The notes beneath the pieces are model-generated. The model was not told the DNA's origin and did not search any database. It saw only the letters and a list, made by a program, of their open reading frames with translations. A stretch of DNA of 64,000 bases from Nitzschia sp. pyKryTriq1 (Eukaryota > Bacillariophyta > Bacillariophyceae > Bacillariales > Bacillariaceae): assembly GCA_956465555.1 (NCBI GenBank), contig OY101118.1, positions 3,245,751 to 3,309,750 on the forward strand, in the 5' to 3' direction. Positions 1 to 11,084 of this stretch are shown in pieces. The translations under genes and the position numbers were made by a program. The stretch's first letter is position 1. The number at the start of each line of letters is the position of its first letter.

Positions 1-336
1 GAAATTTCATTCAGGTCGCATCGTCCTTCTGCTCGGATCCATATCTACTAGAGCAGAAGATGATCTATCTTCTGTTTTTTGTGTGGACGGATGCTGGCTC
101 ATCTGGTCAACGAATGAGATGGCCGGGCGTCGCTTCGAGGAGTTGATTTATAGTGGCAGTGCAGCAAGTCAGTAATATGAATTGTAAAAGAAAGAAATAC
201 CATCAGGCTTATGATCATCATATAGCCATGATGGCACAATCCGCATCTTTTGTTTGTCCATCCATCACACAGAGATGACGGGATGATATGATGATCATCT
301 TTCTTTCGTTCTTTCATTCATTCTTTCATTCTTTCT
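1..336. other. Left-edge spacer, no gene seen
   Basis: I see no supported gene. A short run of TTCATTCTTT repeats lies at about 300-335, just beyond the 3' end of the minus-strand gene that follows. Confidence 0.5.
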
Positions 337-1059
337 CTATATGGAATATCCTTTCATGGCTGCCGCAAACGAGGCTTCGAGGCTTGGTTTGCCCTCAGCC
401 CTGCCGCCGCAAGTACTTGTTGTTGTTGTGGGGACGGCACAACGACCGACTGCTTGCGATGGCGTGGCCTGGCAAGTGCGGACGACCTGCTGTTGCTGCT
501 GCTGCGAGCTACACTGTTGTTGTTGGACGGTTCGTTGACAGGTTCCTCCTCCTACTACTCCTCCGTTAATATTCCCGTTGACTCGAATCGAAAAGTCCGA
601 AGCAGTAGTACTACTACTAGTAGTAGTCGAGATGTCAACAGGATCATTGGGTGTGACGAGCATACCAGTCGTTTTCCCACTGGACGTATTGGTGATTTGG
701 AAAAAGGTCGGTTCGTGTACTGTCGCCAAGGAACTCAAAAGAATCCACATGCAAAAGACGACGATAACCACAACCAGTGCAATCGCCTTGCCAAAACTCA
801 TACTGTGACGGGCGCGTTTCGCACTTTCCTTTTTGAGGACTCGTTCAAAGTTTCCGACGGGGACCACTGAAACAATCAATGATGGCGACGACGACGACGA
901 CGACGACGATGATGATGAGCGGGGACTTGAAGCAGCAGCAGCAGCGGATGAAGTAGATCCAGAAGATTTTTTTAACAGAAAGGAAGAAGAAGAAGGAGAC
1001 GAAGGAGGAGTCGCCTCGACGAGTCCTGGTGCTGGCGATGATGGCATGGATGAAATCAT
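337..1059 (-). CDS. Single-pass membrane protein, unknown function
   Basis: Not recognised. The open frame extends upstream to a GTG at 1386, but the first plausible ATG is at 1059, giving 240 residues. The N-terminal 60 residues are Ser/Pro/Ala-rich, with a run of about 11 Ser. A basic stretch (KKESAKRARH) precedes one clear membrane segment at about residues 92-111 (AIALVVVIVVFCMWILLSSL). The rest is Thr/Gln-rich and contains several Cys. This fits a type II single-pass protein with a cytosolic N-terminus and a lumenal or extracellular Cys-containing tail. No catalytic motif is visible. The open frame is long and the membrane segment convincing, so I think the gene is real; its function is unknown. 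Confidence 0.55.
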   Translation of the reverse strand: MISSMPSSPAPGLVEATPPSSPSSSSFLLKKSSGSTSSAAAAASSPRSSSSSSSSSSSPSLIVSVVPVGNFERVLKKESAKRARHSMSFGKAIALVVVIVVFCMWILLSSLATVHEPTFFQITNTSSGKTTGMLVTPNDPVDISTTTSSSTTASDFSIRVNGNINGGVVGGGTCQRTVQQQQCSSQQQQQQVVRTCQATPSQAVGRCAVPTTTTSTCGGRAEGKPSLEASFAAAMKGYSI

Positions 1060-1386
1060 GGTTTTTACTCGTAGTAGTAGTAGTAGGTGTGACAATGCCA
1101 ATGAAACTATGGATCCGCTGATATACTTTAGATGAGAGATGAATGCTGCGAAGATGGGAATGGATCGGATGGAGGGAATAGACGAGGAGAGCGGAGAGGA
1201 GCGCCGAAGATGTGAGTATTCAACTTGGGCATTTAGGAGGTCAACGGTCGGTCGCGCGCCCCAGCGTATGACACTGTACCAGCTTCTACGTACTGTCTGC
1301 AAGAGATCTGTAGTACCAGCAGGAGGTCGGTACGAAGAGATTGTCCTCCGCCAATGAAAATGACAGGAAGGGTCCAAAGAACACAC

Positions 1387-1786
1387 TCCAATCTAGAATT
1401 GTCAGTACTGGAATCAGCGTACAATCTACATAAAATGACCGAATGACCGACTGACAGACCGTCCCGCGTACCATCTACCATCGCCGGAGGACCTAGTCGA
1501 CCAGACCGTCCATCCGTCCGGCAATGATGTGGACGTGGGTCCTGCGTGCGTGGTTCATAGCTAGTAGCTAGTACTACGAATGAATAATACACATTGTCTT
1601 TGTTGCAGTGCTTGGATATAGTCATCTATGTTGAGTGTATCTCTAAAATAGTAGCATGTAGGCAGTCGTTTTGGTAGTAGAATAGCTCCGAGTAGAAGAT
1701 TCCGAAAAGAAGTAGCAAGGTCGTGGGACACTCTCAAGTAGTATTGTAGTCTCACTACCAGTCGTACTTTGTACTCTACCGGTACT
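1387..1786. other. Spacer between two minus-strand genes
   Basis: No gene is supported. The short frames here overlap each other and lack domains. CTAGTA-type motifs occur at about 1558-1575 and 1785-1800. Confidence 0.4.
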
Positions 1787-4700
1787 CTAGTAGTAGTAGT
1801 AGTTTTCACCAAAGGAAAAGAGAGCGCCTCCTAAAAGAACCAAAGTCGTTGTCGAGAATGATACCATCCATGATCCGGCATGGTATCGAGAACAAGCGTA
1901 GTTGGAGGAGGATGCACCACTACTACTTCTGGTATTTTCGTTCAAAGAAGATACAGCAAAACCAGCAGCAGAGGGACGCAAGGAAGGCGTCGATGTGCTG
2001 GGTGGCTCTGTTGTTTCTTGATTGTTGGTGTTGGTGCCTGATGATTCTCCTGGAATAGTAGGAGCCTTGGTGGGACTATCGGTGGGTGGATCAGCCGAGG
2101 AGTCGCTGGGTTCGGCAGTGGGTACTACTACTTCCGGTGCGGTGGTGAGTTTGGCAGTAGGAGTCGTAGTAGTAGGATTGATGGGCGCGGCAGTAGGTGC
2201 CGCCGGTGTGGTGGTGATTGCCGGTAGTGGTGGTACCGGCGCGATAGTGGTAGGTGGAGTGGTGTCTCCAGTTCGACCCGGTGGTGGCGAACCATCCATC
2301 CCAGTAGAAGGGCCCTGGGATGGCGAGGATTTCATGGGAGTCGTTGTGTACAGCGTCGGTTTACCGGTTGGGGTAGCAGCAGAGGCCGAATTATCGGTAG
2401 AGGGTGTAGCAGGAGAGGCCGAATCGTCGGTTATTGTTGCCGAATCGTCGGTTATTGTTGTTGTTGTTGGTGGTGGTGGTCCAAAGGTAGGACCCAGAGT
2501 GGGCAACAATGTTGGACGAGGGAAAGTGGGAGCCAAGGTTGGAAGCGCGGTTGGATTCGAAGAGGGTTCAGTAGTAGTAAAAATTGGTATCAGGGATGGT
2601 TTCGAGGTTGGTCGGTTGGTTGGTTTGGGAGACGGTCGGGCCGAAGATGGTATAATAATTGGAATGGTCGAAGGGGGAGTGGGAGGTACAAAGGAGATCA
2701 ATGGCGGTGAGGATGGTGCCAATGAAGGAAATGACGTCGACGGCTCCTCCGTTGTCGGAGCGAGACTGGGACTTACAGTGGGAGAAACCGTCATGGGCGA
2801 TGACTCGTCCGCCTGCGTAGAATAATCGTTGGGTGGTGGTGGCATCATTGTTGGATTGGTAGTAGTGGGTGGTTTCGTCGTGGGTCCAATGATGGTTGGT
2901 TTGGAGGTAGGGAGCACGGTGGGAAGAGTCGTAGGTTGTTTTGGAAGAATCAATGTTGGATTTTTCGAAGGTGGTATTGTCGGGAGAGAAGTAGGGGGTA
3001 ATGCAAGCGAACGCGACGGACGTGAGGAAGGGGCCCAATAAGAAGTTGGAAACGACGTCTTCGGCTCCACTTTGGGAACAGTAGAGGACGCTACCACTCG
3101 ACTGGGACTTACAGTGGGATCCTTGGTGGGAGGTGCAGTGGGTACCTTGGTTGGTGCCTTGGTAGGACCTTTTGTTGGAGCCTTGGTGGGAAGGGGAGTC
3201 GGAGCCCTGGTAGGAGCCTTGGTAGGTGCTTTGGTTGGTGCCTTGGTAGGTGCCTTGGTGGGAGAAGTAGTAGTAGGAGGTGGAGTTGGTTGCTTGGTAG
3301 GAGCTTTTGTGGGAAGCTTGGTAGGAGGTGGAGTCGTTGGCGCCTTGGTGCTGGGAGCCACGGTCGTGAGCGGCGGCGTGGTGGAGACAGTTTCATCGAT
3401 GCGTCCCTTGTTATCATCGAGGGTTTTATCACCACCATTATCATCAATGTTTCCATAGACGATCAAGGTCCATTGTCGCAACTGATCCGTGACGGTACTC
3501 GCCGAGGCTCCTCCTCCACACGGACAACACGCATCCGTGGCCTTGTTTCCATTTTCGTCGACATAGTCAAAGATCGTGGTAGTGAGAGCGTCGGATAATT
3601 GATTCATTGGATCAATTTCTCCATTCTTGCACAATACCAATCGATCCAGTACGTTGCAATCGACTTCTTGAGATCCCAACATGAGCTGCCATGGTAGACT
3701 AGCACATTCACCGACATCTCCCGCTTTGAGATCGACAATAGTCAAGGTCCATTCTCCTTGGGGCGATTCACCCCAATTTCGTACCGTTAGAAACTTCCAC
3801 CGATCTTGGGGAGAGAGTTGAGTATTCTCGGGTCGTCTTCCAGGATGAAGAATCGATTCGGTTCCTTGAGGAGAAGTGAGAGTGATTTCTAAATCGCCCC
3901 GAGAAAAGGATTCGAGATCCAATTGGACCGTGACACTTTCAATGGTAAAGTACGGAGAGGGCGAGGTCAAGGTGACGGACGTGGTCAACACGTCATTTCG
4001 ATTGTCCTGAATGGGTAAATTCAAAAATGGCGATGATTCTACCATGAGCATCTTTTCGGGTCCGACCAAGTTCCAATCCAACGAGGCTTCGACGGCTGCG
4101 GCAGCATCCACAATGCCAAATCCATATAGATTGGAATGCCAATATCCGGCAGCATTTTCATAGTTGGTATTGTCTTCTACAAGATCCACGACACGTTGAG
4201 ATGTCCCCGCCAGGATATGTTGAACGTCTCTCCAGGTCAAGTTGGGATTGGCTTGTAACATGAGAGCAATGACTCCCGAAACGACCGGACAAGAAAAGGA
4301 CGTGCCCGATCCAATGACTTGACACGTATCATCGTATCCGGCCGTGACTTGATTGGACGCATTTTCAAAGTCTCCTCCCGGTCCCGTCAAAAAGAGGGAC
4401 GCTCCCGGCGTGGAATAGCTCGCATGGGCTCGATCTTTCCCTACCGCACCGACAGTGATGATGAATCGAGTATTGGTATAGGCTTGGACGTTGGTATCAT
4501 CTCCCGATTTAAAGGCATTGCCAGCGGCAAAGGTATAAATGATTCCCTTGCCTTGACGTCCTTGAGTGATCCCTCGGATAATGGCTTCCCGTTCCCAATC
4601 GGGCAATACATCGTACAGGCAGTTGCCGCCCAAGATCAAATCGAGGAATTCCAAACATCCCTCTTGATCTTGTTCGTAATAGACTTGACAATGTCTCTTG

Positions 4701-5735
4701 ATGGTCGTTTGACAATTCGTATCCATCTCGACAAAGTCTCCACAAACAGCACATGGCGATTTACTACTAGTAGTCCCTGATTCTGGCTCGTAGGTAAAGG
4801 GACATTGTTGTTGTTGCAGATCCCGTTGTTCTTGTTGGTCTTGTTCTTGTTCTTGTTCTTGCTGCTGTTGCTGTTGTTGTTTTAGTAGTAGTAGTCGAGC
4901 AGCACTCCGTGTCTTGCATCCATCAATCCCGTACGAGTTTTGAGAAATATCGTACTGATCAATGTTGGGTGTCCAATAATCGGATCCATCAAAGACATAA
5001 CAACTGGACAGGATGACTTGGGGGGCAATCCCGACACTGCAAAAGTTATTATTGGCCGCCCCACCCACAATCGCTGCGACGGACGCCCCATGAGAAGCCG
5101 TAGAGCTGGAAAGATCATCGTCATCGGGCGATTCGTATTGAGGACAGGAATGTGGGATATCAAACCGACCGGCAAATTCAATATGGGACGCATCGACGCC
5201 ATTATCATTGATTCGGACCCGTATTCCGGCTCCATCGATCCCTTGTTTCCATACCTCTTGGACGCGAATCATATCGTAGACCCATTCTTGTCCACTGTAT
5301 TCGGGATCATTGTAGAAATTATTATTATTATTTGGAGAGGCCGCAGATGATGCCGCGGCACAAGAGTTGCTGCTTTCCTTGTTGTTTTTGAAATTATTCC
5401 TGTGAATATAATCGGATGGTTTCGTGCAACTACTAATGGTATTGTAGAGGACGTAATTGGGCGAATTGAAACAGCTCGAATCGCCAGGACAATAGTAGCA
5501 GCCATGGGCTACACATCCCTCACAATTCGCCTGGAATTGCGGCTGTTGACATTCGTCGCAATCATAACAGTCACCACCACCATTACCATTACTTCCACCG
5601 CAAAGCGATGGGTTGCTGTCACGGTCACACTTGTTGTCGAATTGTGTCGGACAGGAGTCTCGAGAAGTATCACACGACAAATCGATCATTATCGGCGGCG
5701 GCGGCGTCGTCGTTTGTCTAATACTTGCTGTTGTT

Positions 5736-5769
<34 letters not shown>

Positions 5770-6055
5770 TTGTTGCTGTTGTTGATATGCTCGCAAGAAC
5801 ATTATTATCATCACTCGTCTCCATCGTTAGGAGAGGAGCGGCATCGGTGGTGGTAGGAGCAAGGATGCAGGCCAGTACTACTATATGTAGGAGTAGTAGC
5901 GCTGATAATGCTCCTTCTACTACTACTAGCATCCTCCGTCGACTTCTCTTGTTTCGACTCCTCCCCCCCCAACCAGCACCAGCACCAGCACCAGCACCAG
6001 CACCAGTATTAGGAGGAGGAGGAGGAAGGAGGGTGGCATGATGAGGATCCACCAT
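1787..6055 (-). CDS. Kexin/furin-like subtilisin convertase with PSI-like domain, P-domain and Pro-Thr stalk
   Basis: Secretory-pathway serine endoprotease. The start is the ATG at 6055 (1422 residues); a TTG lies two codons upstream. Order: signal anchor at about 42-64; Cys-rich PSI-like module at about 127-210 with CPGDSSC; S8 catalytic domain at about 250-660; P-domain at about 670-795 (RGDLEITLTSPQGT, RNWGESPQGEWTLTI); short Cys-rich linker; about 450 residues of Pro-Thr repeats (PTKAPTKAPT type); and a hydrophobic C-terminus that may be a GPI signal or anchor. Visible catalytic residues are Asp284 (INDNGVD), His322 (SHGAS), oxyanion Asn513 (FAAGN) and Ser586 (GTSFSCP). The P-domain and Asn oxyanion place it with kexin/furin proteases, which cut after basic residues. 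A Cys-rich insert containing a Gln/Glu tract sits between the His and Asn blocks. A paralogue lies at 50914-54195. The stalk suggests anchoring at the cell surface or wall. No classical propeptide was recognised. Confidence 0.9.
2060..3400 (-). repeat. Pro-Thr stalk coding repeat
   Basis: Degenerate 12-bp units encode P-T-K-A and related tetrapeptides. They are most regular at about 3110-3330. On the plus strand the units read as long Val-Gly-rich open frames, which are shadows of the stalk and not genes. Confidence 0.8.
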
Positions 6056-6120
6056 GGTCAAGGTACCAGTACCACTACACTTGTATTGTATAACTATACT
6101 GTACTACTGAAATAATAGAA

Positions 6121-6152
6121 AAGAGAGAGAGAGAGAGAGAGAGAGAAAAGAG
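6121..6152. repeat. GA dinucleotide microsatellite
   Basis: A run of GA repeats just upstream of the convertase start, within its likely 5' flank. Confidence 0.85.
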
Positions 6153-6844
6153 AGAAAAGGGGTCGCGGTGTGTGAGAGTTTTATTGTGAGAAACCTCGCG
6201 TGAATTTTGCTTTTGCACAAAAAAAGTTGAATTATTTTGGGCCATCCATGGCCAAAAAGCACGATGCTTTACACGATCCCCAACGAACGAACGAACGAAC
6301 TTTCGTCGTCTCCACCGCCGTGGTGGGAGCGAAGAGCGAACCGATAATACACGTGTACCAAAAAATAGGCCCAAGCAGCAATAAGGAGACCCTAGGTGAT
6401 AACAATAATTATTATATTCGACGTCGATCATGATTCGGAGCATTATTTGAATTGCCGAGTCGTGGGTGACACGAAGAGTCATTACTACTAAGTCCATAAT
6501 TATTACATACGTAATTTGGAGTAGTTGCAAAAACATACAACAACAACAACAACAACAACAACAACGAAGGCAATTGTGATGCGATGCGAAGGATCGATCC
6601 TTATGCCGCGTGGAATATGATGATGGGGTGCACTCCTTGTATGATGTGTGTGATGCGCTGATCGATGATATTATTATGATGACGATGATGATGAGCTGGA
6701 GGGGGGGGGCACGCGGCAAGGAGCCACGAAGTACCGGTAGTATGTACTAATGCCTATAAGTGTACCGAAGGGTAGAGCCGTGAGTGCCTGGGTTAGAAGA
6801 GACACACGCGCGATACCCTGCGGGTAAGGCTTGTATTGGATAAA
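6153..6844. other. Spacer upstream of the convertase
   Basis: A 214-residue minus-strand frame (6075-6719) covers part of it, but it is low-complexity (poly-Ile, poly-Cys, Ser-Leu repeats) with no domain. An ACAACA microsatellite lies at about 6536-6565. I see no supported gene. Confidence 0.4.
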
Positions 6845-7036
6845 GGGGCTAGGAAAGAGCGAATGTACGCAATAGAGGGGTTACGATAGAGCGAATGTAT
6901 GTAATGGAGGGGTTACGATAGAGCGAATGTATGCATATGAGGGGTTACGATAGAGCGAATGTATGCAATGGAGGGGTTACGATAGACCCACTGTATGCAA
7001 TAGAGGGGTTACGATCAGATAGAGCTACTAGCTAGT
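6845..7036. repeat. 32-bp tandem repeat array, six units
   Basis: Units begin with GGGG at 6845, 6877, 6909, 6941, 6973 and 7005, an exact 32-bp period. The core reads GGGGTTACGATAGAGCGAAT, then GTATGCAATGGA with small changes. Degenerate partial units continue to about 7155 (GAGGGGTTACG at about 7073 and 7142). There are no variable spacers, so it is a minisatellite and not a CRISPR array. Confidence 0.9.
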
Positions 7037-7231
7037 ACTGTATGATAGAGCCACTATACCGGTATGCAATGGAGGGGTTACGAAAGTATGATGGGTACTT
7101 AAAGGTATGTTGGTTCGATAGAGGGGTTAGTTGGTTCGATAGAGGGGTTACGAAAGTACCAGTACTGTACCCATCAAGAACCCCCAAAAGGATTAACACC
7201 TAAATGCACCGCCCCCAAAACACCCCATGTC

Positions 7232-7293
7232 GTTCGATCGATCCGACTGAAATCCTGGGTTCGATCGATTCGACTTAAATCTTGGTTCGGTCG
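7232..7293. repeat. 26-27-bp tandem repeat, about 2.3 units
   Basis: Two adjacent units start GTTCGATCGAT at 7232 and 7259. They share CGACT(G/T)AAATC and are followed by a partial third unit at 7285. It lies next to the 32-bp array but has a different unit. Confidence 0.75.
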
Positions 7294-8953
7294 AGCGGGT
7301 GAAGGACAGACTATACTGTACGCCTGCACACGCCGCACGCCGCTCGATTTTATTTATTCCACCGACCGACAACCATTCTTCTCTTCGAGAGAATCATCTC
7401 TCTTGTGTATCAAGAAGCTACTACTACTACTAGAGTAGTAGTAAGAGTACAGCACTATTACTTGTACCTTTGTGCTGTACAGTACCGGTATGGGGAGGAG
7501 GTCCAACAAGGCTTCTTCTTGAATGCGACGATCGCACTGGTGTTTGCCTCCTCGCTCGCTCTAGTAGTAGTATACGAGTAGTATGATCATGATCTTCGTC
7601 TGCATCATCATCTTCTTCTGGTATCACCACCACTCTTCGATTCCACCACCACCAGCAGCACTACTACTAAAAATAATGTCGTCGTCGCCGTGCTGCGAGC
7701 ACACGATGATGATGATCCCAAATAAAAGTGCTGCTGCTGGTACTAGTGCTGCTGCTGGGCTTCTGGTTTCTTCATTTTGATTGGTCGTGTTGTTGTTGTT
7801 GTTGTTGTTGCTGTTGTTGTTATTGTTGTTGTGTGACTCGTCATCTCGCTCAATGAGAAGAAGCACCAACATAACCTACTAGTAGTAGTAGTACTACTAC
7901 TAGTAATCTTCATGCCAGCCCAGCATCGCTTGAAGAAGAAACGTGATGCTCATGATGCTGATGGTGATGATGGATGGACGAGGAATCATATTCTAAATAC
8001 CCGTATTTGTAGAAGATGATACACACAGATACCGTTGCAACAAAGAAGAACAAAGGCCCACGCATATTAGTCTCCATAAATAACCTATTGAGCGTGCTCG
8101 TCTTCGATGGGTGGGGGGGGGGGGGGGGGGGGGGCATTGTTCTTGAAGTATTAATACCGGTAGGACGTGGCAGCCGCAGGAGGGGATCTCATCCGCCGAT
8201 CCACCATCGCATCGATGATCATCATGCCCCAAAGCGATCCCATGCAAAGAAGAAATATGCCTCTTCTCGTTATCCGATGCCATCGATCGTAAACGCATCA
8301 TTCAAGAATGTCTACCGTTACCGGTACGAGTGGTCTGGTGGTGCTGTCTATCTTGATGATGAAGAGTGGATGAGGGAGAGATCCCCAGCAAGCGGCAGTT
8401 CGCTTCCCGCCGCTCTAGTGGTCGTAGTGCTCTACTATTACTGTACCGGTACTACTACTAGTAGAGTAACTGGCGGAACACGAACTCCTTTTTCAAGCAA
8501 GTCCTGCGAACTACTGAGAATCAAAGAACACGGCCCCGTGCGTCAATCCATTTATTGGCGGAACACGAACTCCGTTTTGCCAGCTAGGGTACACGTAGTA
8601 CGAGCGAACCAACAATCTACAAATTACTGTCATCACATCAATAATCAAAGAACACACGTCATTCAATATTCCATAAGTAAATTGCACACCGAACGACCTC
8701 GTGGGTTCTCGCGAACGATCGTGCGTGAAACCTAGTAGAGCACAAAATCCGAAGGCGTTGCCTCGAAATTCGTATTCGCTTCACATACATCATGAGTGCT
8801 TCGGATTTGTCTTCCCATCACCGGATTTTCGATCCCTCTACTCTACTACTCATCAATCTCATCATTCATTTTCCCCCATTGACACAACAAGCAACTCGAA
8901 GTCCTCCGTCTCGTAAAACGAACCCGGCGCTCTTTCTTCATTCTTCCCTCGCG
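7294..8953. other. Long non-coding stretch with simple repeats
   Basis: No gene is supported. The open frames are short and made of trinucleotide repeats (poly-Asn, poly-His). The stretch contains CTAGTA clusters, two similar segments around GGCGGAACACGAACTCC (8471 and 8558), and a run of 22 G at 8113-8134. Its last part is probably the 5' untranslated region of the next gene. Confidence 0.45.
8113..8134. repeat. Homopolymer run of 22 G
   Basis: An uninterrupted G tract preceded by GGGT. Such tracts are unstable and prone to sequencing error, so the length may be inexact. Confidence 0.9.
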
Positions 8954-9562
8954 ATGTCGACGAGCTCACAATATTCTTCCTACTACGACCCCCAGTTCCA
9001 ACAAAGGCAACAGCCGCTGCAACAACAACAACAACAACAACAACAATATCAAGACGTACCACTAGATAGTGCCAGCCCGCCCAACCCTTCCGTCAGAATG
9101 ATGCTCGAACATAAAACCCCTCTCGACTATGAAATTGCCGATGCCTCGTCAAGTATTTCTTCTTCTTTTTATAAGCAAAAAGAGAAGCGAACAAGATTCA
9201 TGGTTCGGCTCGCGGTGATTCTTCGCCGATTGCGAAAGTGGGAAGAGCAAAACGATGATTTCTCTTCCATTTCCACCCGAAGCCACGTACTTACCAGAAA
9301 AGTCAAGATGATTGTCCGATATGCCACTCAACGAAATCGAATGGGCGATCCCAAATACACACCATTGGTGGACAGTATTGAGCATTGCTTGAAGCAATTG
9401 CTCGGAGTCCAAGAGTGGTTCTCGGTCTGTGTCGAAGCGGAACAACGAAGTCGGGTCCGACAACTCAGCCAGATGGTACTTGGCAGCAGTACAACTTTTA
9501 CGAATAGTACTGCTAGTAGTACTCTACCGCCTTCCGACTTTGTCGCTTCCTTTTTCCCATGA
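8954..9562 (+). CDS. Unrecognised soluble protein with poly-Gln N-terminus
   Basis: I chose the ATG at 8954 (202 residues). An upstream in-frame ATG at 8792 would add 54 residues that look like untranslated sequence. The N-terminus is Gln-rich, with nine consecutive Gln. The C-terminal half, about residues 82-172, is predicted helical and compact: FMVRLAVILRRLRKWEEQ, then GDPKYTPLVDSIEHCLKQLL, then GVQEWFSVCVEAEQR. The G-D-P-K-Y ... hydrophobic ... V-x-x-W pattern resembles an uncharacterised domain I have seen in diatom proteins, but I cannot name it. No signal peptide or membrane segment is visible. The composition is clearly protein-like, so the gene is probably real. Confidence 0.6.
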   Translation: MSTSSQYSSYYDPQFQQRQQPLQQQQQQQQQYQDVPLDSASPPNPSVRMMLEHKTPLDYEIADASSSISSSFYKQKEKRTRFMVRLAVILRRLRKWEEQNDDFSSISTRSHVLTRKVKMIVRYATQRNRMGDPKYTPLVDSIEHCLKQLLGVQEWFSVCVEAEQRSRVRQLSQMVLGSSTTFTNSTASSTLPPSDFVASFFP

Positions 9563-9837
9563 GCAAGCAGAACATCATGATGTTTTCCTTGTTTTATCAT
9601 CTTCTTTTCCCATCCATCCGCTTGCTACTCTACTACTCTAGTCTAAAACTACACATAATTGACTGTTTCTAGTACTATAATGCAATAGTAGAAGCACACA
9701 CACACACCCGATACTCGTACCGGAGTAGCTGCTACTACGAAGGAGGCTACCCAACTTGGACGAATTGGATTACGGGAAACAATAATTATTATTTTTTGAG
9801 ACGTCCTACTGTAGTATCGGCGGTACTACTACTAACT

Positions 9838-9891
9838 CAAGGTAGTGACTAAAGTACTCTAGGCAGAGCACTTTTTCGCTGCTTTACGATA
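9838..9891 (+). repeat. Dispersed repeat, copy 1
   Basis: Shares CAAGGTAG ... GCACTTTTTCGCTGCTTTACGATA with 25758-25806, same orientation. The middle differs slightly in length. Confidence 0.75.
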
Positions 9892-10006
9892 CTGAACGTC
9901 AGTAGGATTGGGCTAGCTACTAGTACTACAAGCTAGTAGCAATTAGTACCGATAGAGGAAAGCACAGCGCGTCAGAGCACCGTGTGGTGTCGAGTTTAGT
10001 TCATGG

Positions 10007-10444
10007 ATGCGAATCCCGGAAGATCGGACGAGTCAACTCTGCCGCCCTCGACGCTGTGTCGGAAATCGTGCTGGACAGAAGGCGAGACGTAATGAATCGA
10101 ACGTGTCGACAGCTCGTGATCGGAACGACATCGATCTGCTAGTAGAGGAGTCCTGGATCACACTACAAGAAACGGATCCCTCGAACTGCGGGCGTTGCGA
10201 TCAAGCTTGCTCTGATGTCAGTCGACCCATCTGCTCATTCGATGCAGGAGCAGGCGGAGTTTCTTGTCGCGCAAGACCTGTTCCTCAGCAGCTACTACAG
10301 AATACTTTACTGGTACAGTTCCGGTACGTACGTACTCGTACGCAGTATGAAGTAGACATGAATGTGATGAAGAGGCGGGCGGCCAGCCGACGATCCAAAG
10401 AGGCGAAGCAAGTGCAGGGCCGAATGAGTACGAGTTACGAGTAG
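10007..10444 (+). CDS. Doubtful small Cys-containing ORF
   Basis: A 145-codon frame from ATG 10007. The middle (SNCGRCDQACSDV ... CSFDAG ... GVSC) resembles short Cys-rich modules of Stig1 type (C-G-x-C-x-x-x-C). There is no signal peptide, and the ends are ordinary basic sequence without structure. It could be a decayed fragment of a secreted Cys-rich protein or chance. I would not rely on it. Confidence 0.2.
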   Translation: MRIPEDRTSQLCRPRRCVGNRAGQKARRNESNVSTARDRNDIDLLVEESWITLQETDPSNCGRCDQACSDVSRPICSFDAGAGGVSCRARPVPQQLLQNTLLVQFRYVRTRTQYEVDMNVMKRRAASRRSKEAKQVQGRMSTSYE

Positions 10445-10790
10445 ACTATTGTACAAGTTAGTATCTTAGTTGAAGGAAAAGATCTTCCAATTCTTCGAAA
10501 TTATTAGCATATTTATATTCTAGAGTGCATCGCACTACGTCATCACACGCAGCGTTCCCTATCCTGCCTGGCTGGCTGGCGCCGATCTTGACATCTTCGA
10601 ACTTCGAACTGCAGTATCTTTTTGTCTTCGGCCGGTGGTATTCCAATACCCGTACTGGTACCGACCGCGAGAACCCATCGATCGCATCATCAATCTCGAA
10701 ATCAATATCCCAGAATTTTCATTTTGAGTGTTTTGCATATATATCCAACATTCATTGAAGCAGCAGTCAGTCTCCTATACTCTAGTTGCA

Positions 10791-11084
10791 ATGCCCTCCT
10801 TCCGTAATACTAATATCGCCATTCTGCTCCTTTTGGTAGTAGTATCGACTGCCGACGCCGCCGCCGCCTTTGTCCCAAGAACCGCCACCACCACCACCAC
10901 CACCAAGAAGAAGACTTCGTCGCTTTCGTTTGGATTCCTCAAGGAATTGGGTCTGGAGAAACCCTCTTGGCTGCCAGACTTTGGCGGAAAGAAAGACGAG
11001 ACTGAGGCGGGAACACCATCTTCTTCTTCTTCCGACGACGACGCTGGTGAAACGACGTCCGCAGAGGCGGCTGACGAAGAGTAA
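10791..11084 (+). CDS. Small acidic protein with plastid-type leader
   Basis: Start at ATG 10791 (97 residues); an upstream in-frame ATG at 10728 seems to be leader sequence. Residues 1-25 form a signal peptide with a LLLLVVV core, followed by DAAAAFVPR. This resembles the A-F-x-P motif at the signal/transit junction of diatom plastid proteins. The mature part has one compact segment (FGFLKELGLEKPSWLPDF, about residues 44-61) and a Ser/Asp/Glu-rich acidic tail. The layout suggests import into the plastid of a small soluble acidic protein. The function is unknown and no family is recognised. The frame ends in TAA after ADEE. Confidence 0.6.
   Translation: MPSFRNTNIAILLLLVVVSTADAAAAFVPRTATTTTTTKKKTSSLSFGFLKELGLEKPSWLPDFGGKKDETEAGTPSSSSSDDDAGETTSAEAADEE

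Larger units (their letters stand above)
9563..10790. other. Spacer with a dispersed repeat
   Basis: CTAGTA and TACCGG motifs are common. A 54-bp dispersed repeat lies at 9838-9891. One 145-codon frame at 10007-10444 is listed separately at low confidence. Otherwise I see nothing. Confidence 0.4.

Noticed and set aside
2022-3458. Long plus-strand Val/Gly-rich frames (2022-2825, 3072-3458)
   Set aside because: They are antisense shadows of the Pro-Thr stalk; the period follows the 12-bp units and no start or domain exists.
6075-6719. 214-codon minus-strand frame
   Set aside because: Made of simple repeats (Ile, Cys, Ser-Leu) and lies over the likely 5' flank of the convertase; no domain.
6845-7036. 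CRISPR-like array of 32-bp repeats
   Set aside because: No variable spacers; the units are directly adjacent and the genome is eukaryotic.
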